From Climacium dendroides (lineage: Eukaryota; Streptophyta; Bryopsida; Hypnales; Climaciaceae), in assembly GCA_950106755.1 (NCBI GenBank), contig OX467086.1, positions 27,918,001-27,982,000 on the forward strand: a stretch of 64,000 nt of DNA, in the 5' to 3' direction. Of this stretch, positions 1 to 11,145 are shown in pieces (the first letter of the stretch is position 1; each line of letters starts with the position of its first letter). The notes beneath the pieces are model-generated. The model saw only the letters and a list, made by a program, of their open reading frames with translations, searched no databases and was not told where the DNA came from. A program made the translations under genes and the position numbers.

Positions 1-410
1 CACAAGATAGAAAAACTTATTAGCTTTCCAAAAATGTAATTTTTACTTCAATCAGTGCCTCGGAGTAAAAGTTATGCCACAAGAACCCACAAACCCACAA
101 AAAATTGAAAAAAAAATGTTACATTTTTTTCTTCATAGATTTATTTTTTGTCTAAATGGGAAGCTTTGTTTCATTCCATTTGGATTGATAATGTGAAAGT
201 TATGAAGCTTCTTGTTTTGTGGGTGATTATAGCATTTCTATAAAAATAACTTTTTCTTCCACTTTGAATGCCAATATCTTTCAATCTGCATGGTCAAAAA
301 TCACAAAATTTTTAATACACAATCTTAGACAAGTTTAGAACAAGATCCTATTGTTAGATTCTAAAAAATATATTTCAAAAAATTCCTCAATTGAATGTAA
401 CAAAATAAAC
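1..410 (+). repeat. Dispersed AT-rich repeat R1, copy 1
   Basis: This stretch shares long ordered similarity with three other places: about 4480-4740 (same strand), about 9990-10170 (same strand, matching the part from 240) and about 44380-44620 (opposite strand). Shared landmarks are a block around 155-235 (a run beginning GTTTCATTCCATTTGGATT followed by GTTATGAAGCTTCTTG) and the phrase near 75 reading AAAGTTATGCC. No coding potential or clear terminal repeats were found, so the element class is unknown. The left end may lie outside the window. Confidence 0.5.
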
Positions 411-1129
411 AGTTTTAATTGTGTTTTGATAGAGAAATAGCCTTGAGACTTTATGGATTAACAATTATGGTTAAAAGACTAACAAACATATAAATCATTA
501 TTTAAATCATATGGGAAGCTCTTAGTATGAACTGACCTTAGTTAGGTGTTGTTTGTAACTAAAGCAATGGGTTATTAGAGGAACAACCCTCCTAATGAAC
601 ACGTATCCTATATAGTTAGTCATGGCACTTGGTAGTAGAGTAGTACAAGAGGGCAGCCCCTTGTATGGGCTTGACACCCCTTTTTTACACTTGTTTGTAA
701 TCCCTTTTCATTGGGATGCATTGGCTTGGTGTTCATTCTTTCAATACCAAGGACCTTAGAAATGTACATTGTGCAGACCCTAGATTCGTCGAAATTGTTG
801 AACATTTTCCAGTTCTACAATTTGACGAATTACCTAGACCATACCCAACTAATGTGGAAGAACCAAGCCATAAGCTCCCGCAACGTCTAGATCAATTGCC
901 TCCGACTGACTCTAAATACTGAAGAGCTAGTGAAGCAGAGAAATGCATCTGTTCTCAACAGAGGGCAGTGGAAGGTAAGTCGTCCTCCTAAACCATCACC
1001 CTCAACTCGAAGATAAAATTTTGAGTTCGTCGAAAGTCATTTCGCTGTTGTTTGGTTTGTTTTCTCATTCATCATTAATTAGCTTTCTTGTGAATTTGTA
1101 TACCTGTTGCATTATTTTCGAGGCAAAGA
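411..1129. other. No recognisable gene
   Basis: AT-rich sequence. A 68-codon open frame at 716-922 has no recognised domain and no exon context. It may be a worn-out exon, but nothing supports calling it a gene. Confidence 0.4.
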
Positions 1130-2460
1130 TAAATGCCCTACTACTCGGAGTTGATAAATTTAAGCCCATCCTATTGTAGAGTTTCACTAATGCGGTGGTA
1201 AAATGATTCCAAAATATCAATCTGAAGAAGGAATATCAAACATCTTAGAGGTCTAAAGAGTGAGATCAAGATCATCACGCTGCGTGATGATATCTGGAAG
1301 CTCTGAAAGGAAGCGGAAGCTCTGAAAGGAGTTCTTCACCAAGTACCCCAAGGGCTATCTTATTGAGTCAATCACCTGACAGCTCTTCTGGAACTTGGAT
1401 AATTTTAGTCCAAAGTCATTTGTCTTGAAGAGAGAACTCTTCAAGCACTTGGATCACTTCATGGACTCCGATCTCAAGGTTTTTGCAAAGCACCTCTTCA
1501 ATCCATCTGAAGACCATAGGTTGAAGCACCCGAAGGTATTCGTCGGCAAGACAAATTATCTCATGTCAGACAACCAAACAATGCAGGATTAGGTAGAGCA
1601 CAGGAAGAAGAAAATCATCCATGAAGAGTTGATGACAATAAAGCCCAGTCTAAGACTACAAGATAACAACTACAATACCAACTTTAGTATCTAGAGGTCA
1701 TGGAAGAAGAGACACAATTTCTTGTCGTCAATATGGGATTACCTTCTCTCCTATCCGAAGCTGTCATATTTTAGTAGACGATTGACGAACGATGCTAAGC
1801 TCAAGCGGGCCAAAGATCTTGGTAAGAAGTTTGCAAGTGAGGTAACAATATTCTAGAGGTTCATGAAGTCAAAATAGATGCCAAGTCCAAAGTGTTGGTC
1901 AAGACTGGAATGTATGAGTACATCAGTCGGCCTCTTCAATTTGCCATCCTAGACGTTTGGGGCATGGATAGGCCTGTTGTCCCTAATAATATGTTGATCC
2001 ATTCCTGGAGTAACTGGCAACAAAGCTAGAGCCCTAAGCAACAGAGGTGAGCGTTTGGCTCTGGATTCTCAATGGAGACGAGGACTTTAACGTCGCATAC
2101 AAATTTGCAGCAGTTGACATGTCGGACTTCCACCTCGTGAAGTCCATATATGTTGCTTTCCGCATGGAGCGATTGGACAACGTGTCCAATTGGTTCAAAA
2201 CCGCTCTTAACGTGCATATGTTGTTCCTCTTCAAGAGAGGTGACAGGCATGCCAACGAAGTGCGGGACAAATTGAAGCTAGAATATCATCCTGCTAAAAT
2301 TTTGTACTACTAAGAGAGCAAGTACAACAACAAGACAAAGTGGAGAATATATGCCTATGAACTCTAAGTGGAGTTTTACTTCGAGATGCTCCAATGTTTT
2401 GCGGTTCCTAAGGAAAATGTCCTAGGCATTTTTATAGGGGCGAAGAGCGTGTTGGTGGCC
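1130..2460 (+). pseudogene. Decayed protein-coding locus, family not recognised
   Basis: Coding-like text appears in three frames along this stretch: about 1330-1680 (frame of 1395), about 1860-2030 (reads TGMYEYISRPLQFAILDVWG) and about 2047-2460 (reads AVDMSDFHLVKSIYVAFRME). Frame changes and in-frame stops separate them. The stops at about 1377 (TGA), 1590 (TAG), 2311 (TAA) and 2365 (TAA) sit inside otherwise continuous coding-like sequence and would each be a CGA, CAG or CAA codon with one C-to-T change. I do not recognise the product; a retroelement gag-like or other multicopy protein is possible. Most likely a dead copy. The outer limits are approximate. Confidence 0.4.
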
Positions 2461-2637
2461 AAGATATGTTTATCCTCAACCCGAGGATAATGTCTGTTAT
2501 CTTCCATCTCACTAGTCACATTATAATATTGTGTCATCTACAGTCAGTCCTCTATCTTTGACTCGAGGATATTACTCTCATGAATTGTGTTTGGTCATTT
2601 TCGTGTGCTATTGCATATCCACATGACCTGAAATTCT

Positions 2638-3084
2638 TTAGTTTCCCTTTAAGTTATATGCGCCATAGGCCATATTCCACTCCGGCGATGGCGAGAGCCA
2701 GGATAACAACACTTCGTGGTGTCTGAGGCTCCCGCCATGATCGTACAGAAAAAGGAGGTTCCATGAGGCGATTATTGTGACCAGGAGGCCGACCCTCGTC
2801 CGCACAGGGATGCTGGGACTGAACATGGCGATGTAAATTGCAGTCAGGAAGCACGCCATGGCCGAGAAGAAGCATGCTCCGATGCGGCCCAGTTGCCCAA
2901 CAATTGTTTGCAGGTCGCCCCCTGCTAGTGACCCTGAGTACAGAGACACCCATAGAGATGTCAAGATTAGCACCGCAGCTACAGGATTGGCACTGCTAGA
3001 GACGAATTTGCGGCGCCACCATTCATAAGCAGCCATGAATCTACCCTCTGCCCTGTCTTCCCTGCATCCAGTGCCCATTGTCAT
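2638..3084 (-). CDS. Hypothetical small membrane protein (148 aa)
   Basis: An uninterrupted ATG-started frame of 148 codons, GC-richer than its surroundings. The protein has a short polar N-terminus (to about residue 30, with an EWWRRKF segment), then three or so hydrophobic stretches: around 33-50 (PVAAVLILTSLWVSLYSG), 66-88 (GACFFSAMACFLTAIYIAMF) and 96-112 (VGLLVTIIASWNLLFLY). The C-terminal tail is soluble. This suggests a three-pass membrane protein. An in-frame TGA lies just upstream of the ATG, so no longer N-terminus is available without splicing. I do not recognise the family. It may be a real single-exon gene, the last exon of a larger gene, or a captured fragment next to the decayed locus at 1130-2460. 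Confidence 0.4.
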   Translation of the reverse strand: MTMGTGCREDRAEGRFMAAYEWWRRKFVSSSANPVAAVLILTSLWVSLYSGSLAGGDLQTIVGQLGRIGACFFSAMACFLTAIYIAMFSPSIPVRTRVGLLVTIIASWNLLFLYDHGGSLRHHEVLLSWLSPSPEWNMAYGAYNLKGN

Positions 3085-3644
3085 AATTGAATGCTCTCAT
3101 ATTCGGTTCGTCGTCATCACTGGATCGATTCTTCCGCCGTATCTGGTATCTTTTAAATCTCTTGAACTTGGGAATTAGGGTACTTAGACGTCCCACTACC
3201 CATTTCGACACCCCCCAACTCTCCATGTCTCATTTGAGCTTCGAAAGTGCCGCACCGGCCTCAGTCATGCAGGAGGATCAACTTAGTATCAGGGTCAGAA
3301 TCTTCACGAAGGAGGAGAATGGGGTTTCTATGCCGTTCCTTGTCAATTTGTTGGAAAAATTGTTGTCAATACATGTGGGCCCCAGAGAGTCTCCTACAAA
3401 ATCATATTTTAAGAAAAGTTGGATTTTTTAAAAGGATTAATTTTTTTTAAAGTATTTATTGCCCACAATGGTGGTCACCCCGCATTGCCAGCATGACCAA
3501 AAACTTTTCAGTTAAAGTAAATTAACGATCATGACAATACATAAATAACAGTGTATCACAATTCATACTTTAAATCACAATTGAAGAGTTGTAAGGCTAA
3601 ATACAAGTTGTATAGATAGACCCCAAGGGCCATTCAAGGGCTAA
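3085..3644. other. No recognisable gene
   Basis: Moderately GC-rich to about 3280, then AT-rich. Open frames at 3087-3431 and 3041-3226 overlap in opposite directions, and neither shows a known domain. The first 150 bases could be the 5' flank of the membrane-protein ORF. Confidence 0.3.
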
Positions 3645-3939
3645 CTAAGGTGGGCATCCCCCAAAACCAACACTTTTTGTTGTTGTGCCTAGTTACTATT
3701 ATTAGATTGGTCAAATTTTCATATTTTCTCGTTGGCAAGTGAAAGAGGTTTCAACACACCAAAGAATGCAATATTTTGATAATGTGTGCAAAAGTTCCCT
3801 AAAGTATTAAAGTTCTAAAAGGATCAAAGTTTTTGGGTAGAGGTTCTAAAATCATTTCTTCTACATAGGTACATATTGATTTTGGAGAGTCGTAATGGCG
3901 GTTTGGGATCAATGGCATAGTTAGAGGTGCCCTCCTTAG
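3645..3939 (+). mobile_element. MITE-like element, family M1, copy 1 (about 295 bp)
   Basis: The ends are imperfect inverted repeats: CTAAGGTGGGCATCCCC at the left and GGTGCCCTCCTTAG at the right. The interior matches 34945-35220 along its length, including GTTGGCAAGTGAAAG at the 3730s and TTTTGGAGA near 3880. A third copy lies inverted at 12239-12795, and a partial one at about 4235-4400. There is no coding capacity, so this would be a non-autonomous DNA transposon. The target-site duplication is not clear. Confidence 0.6.
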
Positions 3940-4479
3940 AAATGGTACTTTGCCAAAATATTTTGGTGATGTCTCACTTCAAGCACTCAAGGCTTGTAGT
4001 TTCATTGGATGGTGCATGTCATTCAACAAGCAAAAATCATTAATTAAGGAAGTTGTCTCTTGTGTGTGCATAGTAGATAGGTGTGCCTAAGTGCACCTAG
4101 ATGCGTAGAGGTTGTGATTGGCAATAGAACTTTCAAAGCCAACCCAAAATAGGGGCACCTTTTGCACTATACACTAATTTGTACCTACATGTTCCATAAT
4201 TAAGGTAAATTCAAATAATTTTGACACTTTAAATGTTGAGCATATTTTCTCTTAGTATAATGGTTTAGACATCTAAGTATTCTTGTGAGCAAATGAAAGA
4301 AGATTCTAATGCACTATAGAATGTATTATTTGGATATTATGTGCAAAAAGTTAAAGGGATTCAAAGTATTAACTCCTAAAGTCCCATTGTCCCCTCAAGG
4401 ACAAATGAAAGTTCAAGTAAGCCCCTGTGATCTCAATTTTTAGCACAATATTTTTAAATGTTTTACTAAGGGAAAAAAA
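3940..4479. repeat. Fragmentary repeats, no gene
   Basis: A segment at about 4040-4200 resembles 36690-36800 (both carry GGTGTGY..AGGTGCR-type text and end in a CACCTACAT-like motif). A segment at about 4235-4400 is a degraded partial M1 element (GAGCAAATGAAAGAAGATTC...). No open reading frame of note. Confidence 0.35.
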
Positions 4480-4740
4480 TATTATTTTTTTAACAATATA
4501 ATTTTTATTTAAATTAGTGTCCTAAGCAAAAAGTTATGCCATCCTAAGCACAAATTTGAACTCACTAGATAGCAAATTAAATTCATAAAAATTTTAATTT
4601 AAATATTTGCTCTCCATAGATAATATTTATTTAATGTGAAAAACTTTGATTCATTCCATTTAGATTAGTGATTTCAAAGTTACAAAGATTCTTGTTTTAT
4701 AGGCAATTATAGCATCCATTCTTGAAAAAATAATGTATTG
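4480..4740 (+). repeat. Dispersed AT-rich repeat R1, copy 2
   Basis: Matches 40-250 in order: AAAAGTTATGCC near 4530, then TTTGATTCATTCCATTTAGA near 4650, then AAAGATTCTTGTTTTATAGG. Divergent but collinear, so it is a second insertion or an old duplication of the same sequence. Confidence 0.45.
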
Positions 4741-7559
4741 GATTTTTCAAAGATTAGTTTTGAAAAAAATAATATATTAGATTTCTCAAAGATTCATTGA
4801 TGGCATGATTGAGTTGCTTGACTTCTTTGTACTTACTATTAATTGACTATTTTGTCATTTTCACTTCTCAAATTGATAAACTTCATTGAGGTCAAGTTAT
4901 TCTATAGGATTCTCTTTACTTCTAACACAATGCCAATTTTGTACAATTTATCATTGGATTGCTTTAAGTAATAATTGTTTCAAAGTAGTTGTTATCATTG
5001 AACAATATACATATTGTATTCCTTTTAGATAGTTGTCAAATCTTGTGTTATTGTTAGGGTTCTAAAAATTTTGGATTTTTTCTTAGTCTAAACAAGTTAA
5101 AGTTCAATTCTTGTTGTGTGCAACAATAATGAATAATATTTCTAATTATTGTCATTCTTGTTTTAGTAAACATTGTACCACATTGTCAAATAACTACTCT
5201 TAATCTCATGTATATTTCTACCCCTACAATAGACAAATTTCTAAATTTCCTAGTTTTATTCCCCAAAGTGATATGTAGCTTTTTAATATTCCTAGTCAAG
5301 CAATGATTATAACTAAGTAAAGTGTTACAATTTCAATTAAAATCTTCCATCAACTTGGCTTGGTTTACATTGGGCTACATTTTATCCATAAGAACTCTTG
5401 TTTGTCATTTTGCAATCTCAAGATTTGTGCTAATTAACATGGCTTAAGTTTGTATTCCCAATCTTGACTAGGTGTCTTCCATTTACAACACTCAATGAGA
5501 CAATAAGAGGATGTGGAGTATTCTAACCTCTTAGACATAGAGGCAAGATATAAAAGGAAGTTAAGACTTCATTTTAATCTAGCATATTCTATCTCCATTT
5601 TTATCTTATATGTGAGCCACCATTCAATAATTATAGCATACTACTACAAAGGTAGAGGTTGGAAGATAAAGATTGGAAATTTGGAAGTGATAGCAATTCC
5701 AAAAAAATATATTGGGGTCTTTCCATTCATATGGCCTTTGCTAGCATTCTTGCTCTAATGATTGTTCATGTTGATGTTGATATTGAAGTTTTCGAATGGA
5801 CAAAGGTATCTACTTATTCATAAACAACAATACCTATCTAGGCATTCTTTGTTGGTATTAAATATCAAAAGATAAATGTTTCATAATCTCATTCGCTTGG
5901 ATTGTTCTGGTCCTATTCCCTAACAATGAGTTTTATAAGCATGTAAATTCATATTTAAAGAGATTTCAATGATTTCATTCATGGTTCTTATTACTTCCAA
6001 CTCTGTTCTTTATTATTTATAGGTTACAATATCCATATACAACTTTATATTAGGAAAACTCTATATGAACCATTGCCATATTAAGCACATACAAGGGAAT
6101 GAAGAACTTTCAAGTGATTGCAAGAAACACTTGTATTGTTTTGTATCACACATTGTGTGACAATTAGGTTTAGATACATCACTTCTCAAATTCTACTTGA
6201 ATTGCTATAAATTTTTTACCAAAGCTATACAAAGAGAATGTGGTTCTACCATTTGGAGGGTATTTTCATAAATAGAATGATCCTCGAATAGTACTTTTAA
6301 AGGTTTGTCACACTTGACATTTGGATTTTTTTAAAGAATCTTGTAGGTTATGTATACTCAAAGGACAACTAATTTTCATAGCAATCTATACTTAAGCAAT
6401 GTGACATTTGAAGTAGAAGTAGACAACATTCAACAGACAAATACAATTTTTATTTTAGGCAAGCAACCAATCAAATACTAGTGGTGAAAAAAGTCAAAGA
6501 CAAGTACAACTTGCCTTTCTAAAGATATACACCAAAATTGAAAATGATGACTAGAGTGCATTGACAAAATGCAAATGTTTATCACATAGTGCTTACTCTA
6601 GTCTACAAGATATTTATAATAGTGTATGAAAAAAACTCTTGAGCACAATTGAGAGCACATTATTTCATAACAAATATCTCAAAAAATATGAAAGTGGTAC
6701 TCATCATATTACACTGGGTTGTTTCTTCACCAATTGTAGAAAATTCTAGTGTTGTATGTGAATTGAAATGATCTCTTAAAAGGTGGAAAAATGAGGGCCC
6801 ATGGAGGTAGCTTCAAATTTGAAGAATATGCTGAAATAACAAATATTATCTTATAAATTATTATAGTTTATTTTATATGGGCAATTATCATTGTTATGAA
6901 TGATTAAGTTGGGCCTATTGTTTCTTTCAATGATCCATGCATCTAGTCCCATATTGACTTGATAAGATAATTGATTCAAAAGTGTGAAGCAATGAGTATC
7001 ATTAATTAATGGTATTTTCAATCCTCTCCAACAATTGTTTTGTATATATTTATGATTGTTTGTCACTATTTCTAAACACATCTTTATTCACATGATCTTA
7101 TTTGAATAGTAATATGGGTCATGGGTTTTAAAAATGTACACAAAATTTGAACAAGAAATTTGTGTCATAAGAGTTTGCATTAGTCTTATAATCCCATTGA
7201 AATGTGATGTGCATGCATTTCAAGTACCCATATATGACAATTATGGTATTGATGCAAGTATTGGAAGAAAATTACATATATACTATACTTGTATACAATA
7301 ATGAAGTGGATTAGTATTGTAGTACAACTTTGTCTACTAAGAGGTAAGCTAATTAGTATCTAAACTTCTACATACTACATACATTCAATGTCATGCAAAT
7401 TTTTTAATGACTAAATTTGTATACTAGCAATTGTTATTTTTTGAGGCTCTTTCAATAATTAGCTACCAATTTGTGCGATTGTTCTTGTAGTAAATTCATA
7501 TGCATCTATACTCATTGATTTTCAATTTGACATTTATGAGGCATTGAAATTATGTATAT
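4741..7559. other. AT-rich intergenic DNA, no gene seen
   Basis: About 2.8 kb of AT-rich sequence without a domain-bearing frame. Short frames at 5513-5758 and 6851-7081 are low-complexity and have no gene-like context. No tRNA, terminal repeats or tandem array was recognised. Confidence 0.5.
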
Positions 7560-8300
7560 AAAAATTGTGGTGCAATGGCACCAAATAGATATTGTCGCAT
7601 TGAAGTAGGGGATGCCAAAATTGTACACATAAAGCTAAAATATTTTTTATCAACATGATGCCAAAATGACATGACATTGCCTAGAATCAATATAGAATTA
7701 GTGAATATCAAAAGGGTGCAAAACTATCATTCAAATAGTGCTAGCTAAATTGACATGAATGTGACATTGAAAATATGCATGTCAACAATGTGCTAAAATA
7801 ACATCACAATGGGGCGCATATGATAAAGGAATGGTGCATATATAGAATGGCATTATAGAAGCATCAAACTCACATTGAAATAGTGCACTATAAATTGACA
7901 TGAAAGTAACTTACATTCAAATACTACAGTCACTATGGCATGAAATTGGTAATAAAATTGCAATGAAATGGTGTCTACATGACATTGCAATATTGCATGT
8001 TTAGTTATTGCTACAACAATATTAGAATTGTACATGTGAATTTGGCATTAAAATAATATAAAAATAATGCATGTCTAAAATGGCATCATTCTAACCCTCA
8101 AACTAAAGTCACATTGATATTGAATTAGTATGCACCAAAATGATGCTAAAATGGCCTAAAAATGATGTAAAGATGACATTGCTCACTTTGCATTGAAGCA
8201 CTATAAAGATAATTTGGTGTCAACTTAGTATCAAAGTGATTGGAAAAATGACACTAAAATGGTTTCTATGTTAAATTGTTGTCAAAAGGAATCAAAATAA
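7560..8300. repeat. Degenerate short-motif repeat tract
   Basis: The segment is built largely from recurring variants of ACATTGAAAT, TGACATGA, ATGGCATNA and CAAAATGAT on the same strand, spaced 15-40 bases apart. No strict period is visible, so it looks like an old, mutated minisatellite or a cryptically simple region. No coding frame. Confidence 0.4.
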
Positions 8301-8934
8301 TTTAGCCAAATTTTTTTGATGGCATGTGGGATTTATAAAGACTAAGCTCACAATCATGGAGGGGCAAAAGACCAAGAAGTTCTCTACATTTGGTGACTCT
8401 TGAATACCACGATTTTTATAGCTTGTTGCATCTCTAACTCAAACCTAACTAAGAGACAATGCAATGATAGATTTTTCAAAATGGCTAGAAATTGTTTGGA
8501 TGTATATTACTACCAAATTAATGTATTAAATGAAGAAGTGACAAAATATCTAAGACACACAAAACCTTTAGCCAATATGTACCTATTGTCAAAGAAGCAA
8601 TTCATGCCTTGCTCGACATGGCCAAATGCTTATAACTCCTCCTAGAGTGAGATTTTTACACTACACATGGGTGTTTTTTTTACATTTGTTTCTTATATCA
8701 TGTAAGTTATATACCTACCAAATTTTGAAGTAAAGAAGGAGTTTTGTAAAAGTTTTCCAAAGTTGCCCAAGTTGTTAGAAAAGTTTAGGGTAGCATAACT
8801 TTTGATCTAGGCACCTAATCGAGAAAAGAAAATAATATTCCCACTAAGGGAGTACATGAACATCTGATCAAAATTGACTTCATAGGAACCTACATGGATC
8901 TTTAATTGTCCATTCGATGGACAATTGTCCTTTA
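8301..8934. other. No recognisable gene
   Basis: AT-rich. An 81-codon frame at 8400-8645 shows no domain and does not start at a convincing site. Around 8905-8930 there is a short palindromic pair (TTGTCCATTCGATGGACAA). Confidence 0.35.
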
Positions 8935-9307
8935 GAGGTTAAACAATTTTGGAGTAGATTGTGCGCAATATGAGGTGGTGGAAATTTTTCCCATGTAGGA
9001 AGATAGGAAATATGGAGATAGCAAAATTTTCAGAATCTTATTCCCAAAATTGAAATTACTCTAAATTTTGGGAGCTAAAAAGTGCACTTGTCTAATAGCC
9101 AATGTTTAAAGTCTTCCAATTCTGATAATTCAAGAACTACTTTGTCACTCACTACTTCCTACTTTCTTGCTTACTACTTGCCTTATTAGTCCCAAACTTT
9201 GAAAAGGACAAAAAATAAATAAAACATTCCAAGCTTGCTAAAGTTGGAAATAGCGCACCCTATAGGTTGGGTTTGGGGCATGGTTGACAATTGGTGTTTC
9301 TACCTTA
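8935..9307 (+). mobile_element. MITE-like element, family M2, copy 1
   Basis: Collinear with 38551-39109 (same strand) and with 33773-34189 and 35286-36065 (opposite strand). Shared interior blocks include GGAAATATGG near 9008, TTTTGGGAGCTAAAAAGT near 9070, CAAGAACTACTTTG near 9131 and GGCATGGTTGACAA near 9278. The right end TTTCTACCTTA matches the family terminus; the left end is diverged, so its start is approximate. No coding capacity. Confidence 0.55.
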
Positions 9308-10500
9308 ATTTGAAATGTTCTCATCAAATGCTTAATCCTATGATGCAGTCCTTCTAACAACTAAAAGGTCATTACCAAATAAAAGATTGTTACCAAATAT
9401 TCCAATTATTGGATCAATAGGTGTATTTTTTGTTTCTACAAATGGAGCCTAAAATAATGTTGACAACCCAAATTGTTTAATGGATTGTAACTTCACTATA
9501 GAAATAAAGAATACACCTATTGGTCCAATTATCAAAGCATTTTGATCTATAACAACCTTGGTCATGGAGGGATGTATCCTTCCATAGTTAATCCCTAAAA
9601 GATAGAGCATGTGAAGCTATGATTGCATAGTCACTTGAACTCTATCACTTTTCATCCTCTATTCTTTTGCTACTTACTTTTTTTTCCAACGTGTCTAATA
9701 TTTCTCATCAAATAATCAATTTAAGAAAATCATAATACTATGAAATTTTGAAGGAAAAATGAAGAAAATTCATCAAATACAAATTATGTTAAAAAAATTT
9801 CATGAAGGAATTGTTAATGATTTAGTATTTTGAATCATTCTCTACTTCTTTCTACTTATTATTTTTTTCCTATATGTTGTACAATTCCAAATGATTTGAA
9901 AATTTTCAAGCATGTAGACAACTTGCCTTGAAGAATAAATCCAAAGAATCACAACTATTTTGAACATTTTTTCATAATGATTTGACCTTGTGAAGTGCAA
10001 CTGCCCGTTTTTTTCAGGGCAAAAAAAAGATTTTTGCCACTTCAAACACTAATATCTTGCAATCTACACGGTGAATTTTTTTGAAATTTCATCCACATCT
10101 TCTCAAACCAGAGTACTACAAGATCCTACAGTTAAATGGGGTTTAAAATGTTTTTTTCCAAAAATTTGGTACTTGTACTAGAAATGGCAGTTAATGTTGA
10201 AAATTAGTACCGGTAGTCCAGTGAGCTTGAGTCTTCCAGAGCTGAAAGCTGGACTGAAGCAGAAGATCAAGGTCCCATGATTAAGAAAATCATACTTCAT
10301 TTAAGTGGAGGCAACGCTGCATTTATTCTGAGGTTGTTCCCTCTGTGAGTGTAATATTTTATAGTGCTTTCCCATTTATTCACTAATAATAATCATAAAG
10401 TAAGAGATGCATTTCGAAATCATGGACCAAGCTATAAACATATTGTACAGTGTATTAACCAAAATATACAAAAATCCTCAAAGATAGTCTGTAGAGGTAT
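9308..10500. repeat. AT-rich DNA with a partial R1 copy
   Basis: Only a partial copy of R1 was recognised, at about 9990-10170: CACTTCAAACACTAATATC and CAAGATCCTA text matching 255-360. The remainder shows no gene. A minus frame at 9842-10045 is low-complexity. Confidence 0.35.
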
Positions 10501-11145
10501 TTAACCCCTAAATGCCCGAGGCATCAAAATATGGTGTTTGCAAAACTTTGAAGTTAAATAAAACCTAACCAATTTGTTATTTTTAGTAATTTATATTTTT
10601 AGAAAGTTTTTTACTAAGTCTAGTTTTAGCACCAAAAGTCTGATCTTGAAAATAAATGACAGTGATTTTTCTATAAGAGATCTTGTGCAAGGGTACCCTA
10701 TGCAATCTTGACTCTCTGTAGTGTTAAAAGCTCTTGGAAATGAGCCTCAAATACACTAGATCTTGGAGAAAAAATCACATTCTAAATTCATTTTAAAAAG
10801 TTGTAGAGTGAATTTTGAGAAGCTGTAAATTGATTGGGGTTATACAAGTTAGGCTTGTTAACCTCATATTTTTTTGGTCACCATAGTTTTAGATTTGATT
10901 TGCGAAAAAGACTTCAATTCTTTTTTGCAATTTTAACACCCTCATAGTCAAACATTATAATCTTTCACTCCATAAATGATATTGTTGTGCTTTCTTTTCC
11001 TATGCAATCTCTAACATGTCTAGTTTGAATTTGTATGATTACAATTTTAAAAAATTTGATACATCTTGTTAAATTGTTGGCATTTTGTTCAATTTGGAGC
11101 AAATTTCAGGAAGCTGGAAACAGGCCTTGGGCATTTAGGGGTTAA
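10501..11145 (+). mobile_element. TTAA-flanked MITE, piggyBac-like ends, family P copy 1
   Basis: The element runs between two TTAA tetranucleotides (10501-10504 and 11142-11145), giving 637 bp of interior. Its ends are inverted repeats of about 18 bases: CCCCTAAATGCCCGAGGC at the left and GCCTTGGGCATTTAGGGG at the right, with one mismatch. A second copy lies in inverted orientation at 45143-45796, also bounded by TTAA. A TTAA target and ends starting with CCC are the structural signature known for piggyBac-type transposons. No transposase frame is present, so it would be a non-autonomous derivative. A TA or TAA target (mariner or Harbinger type) cannot be excluded from two copies. Confidence 0.65.
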
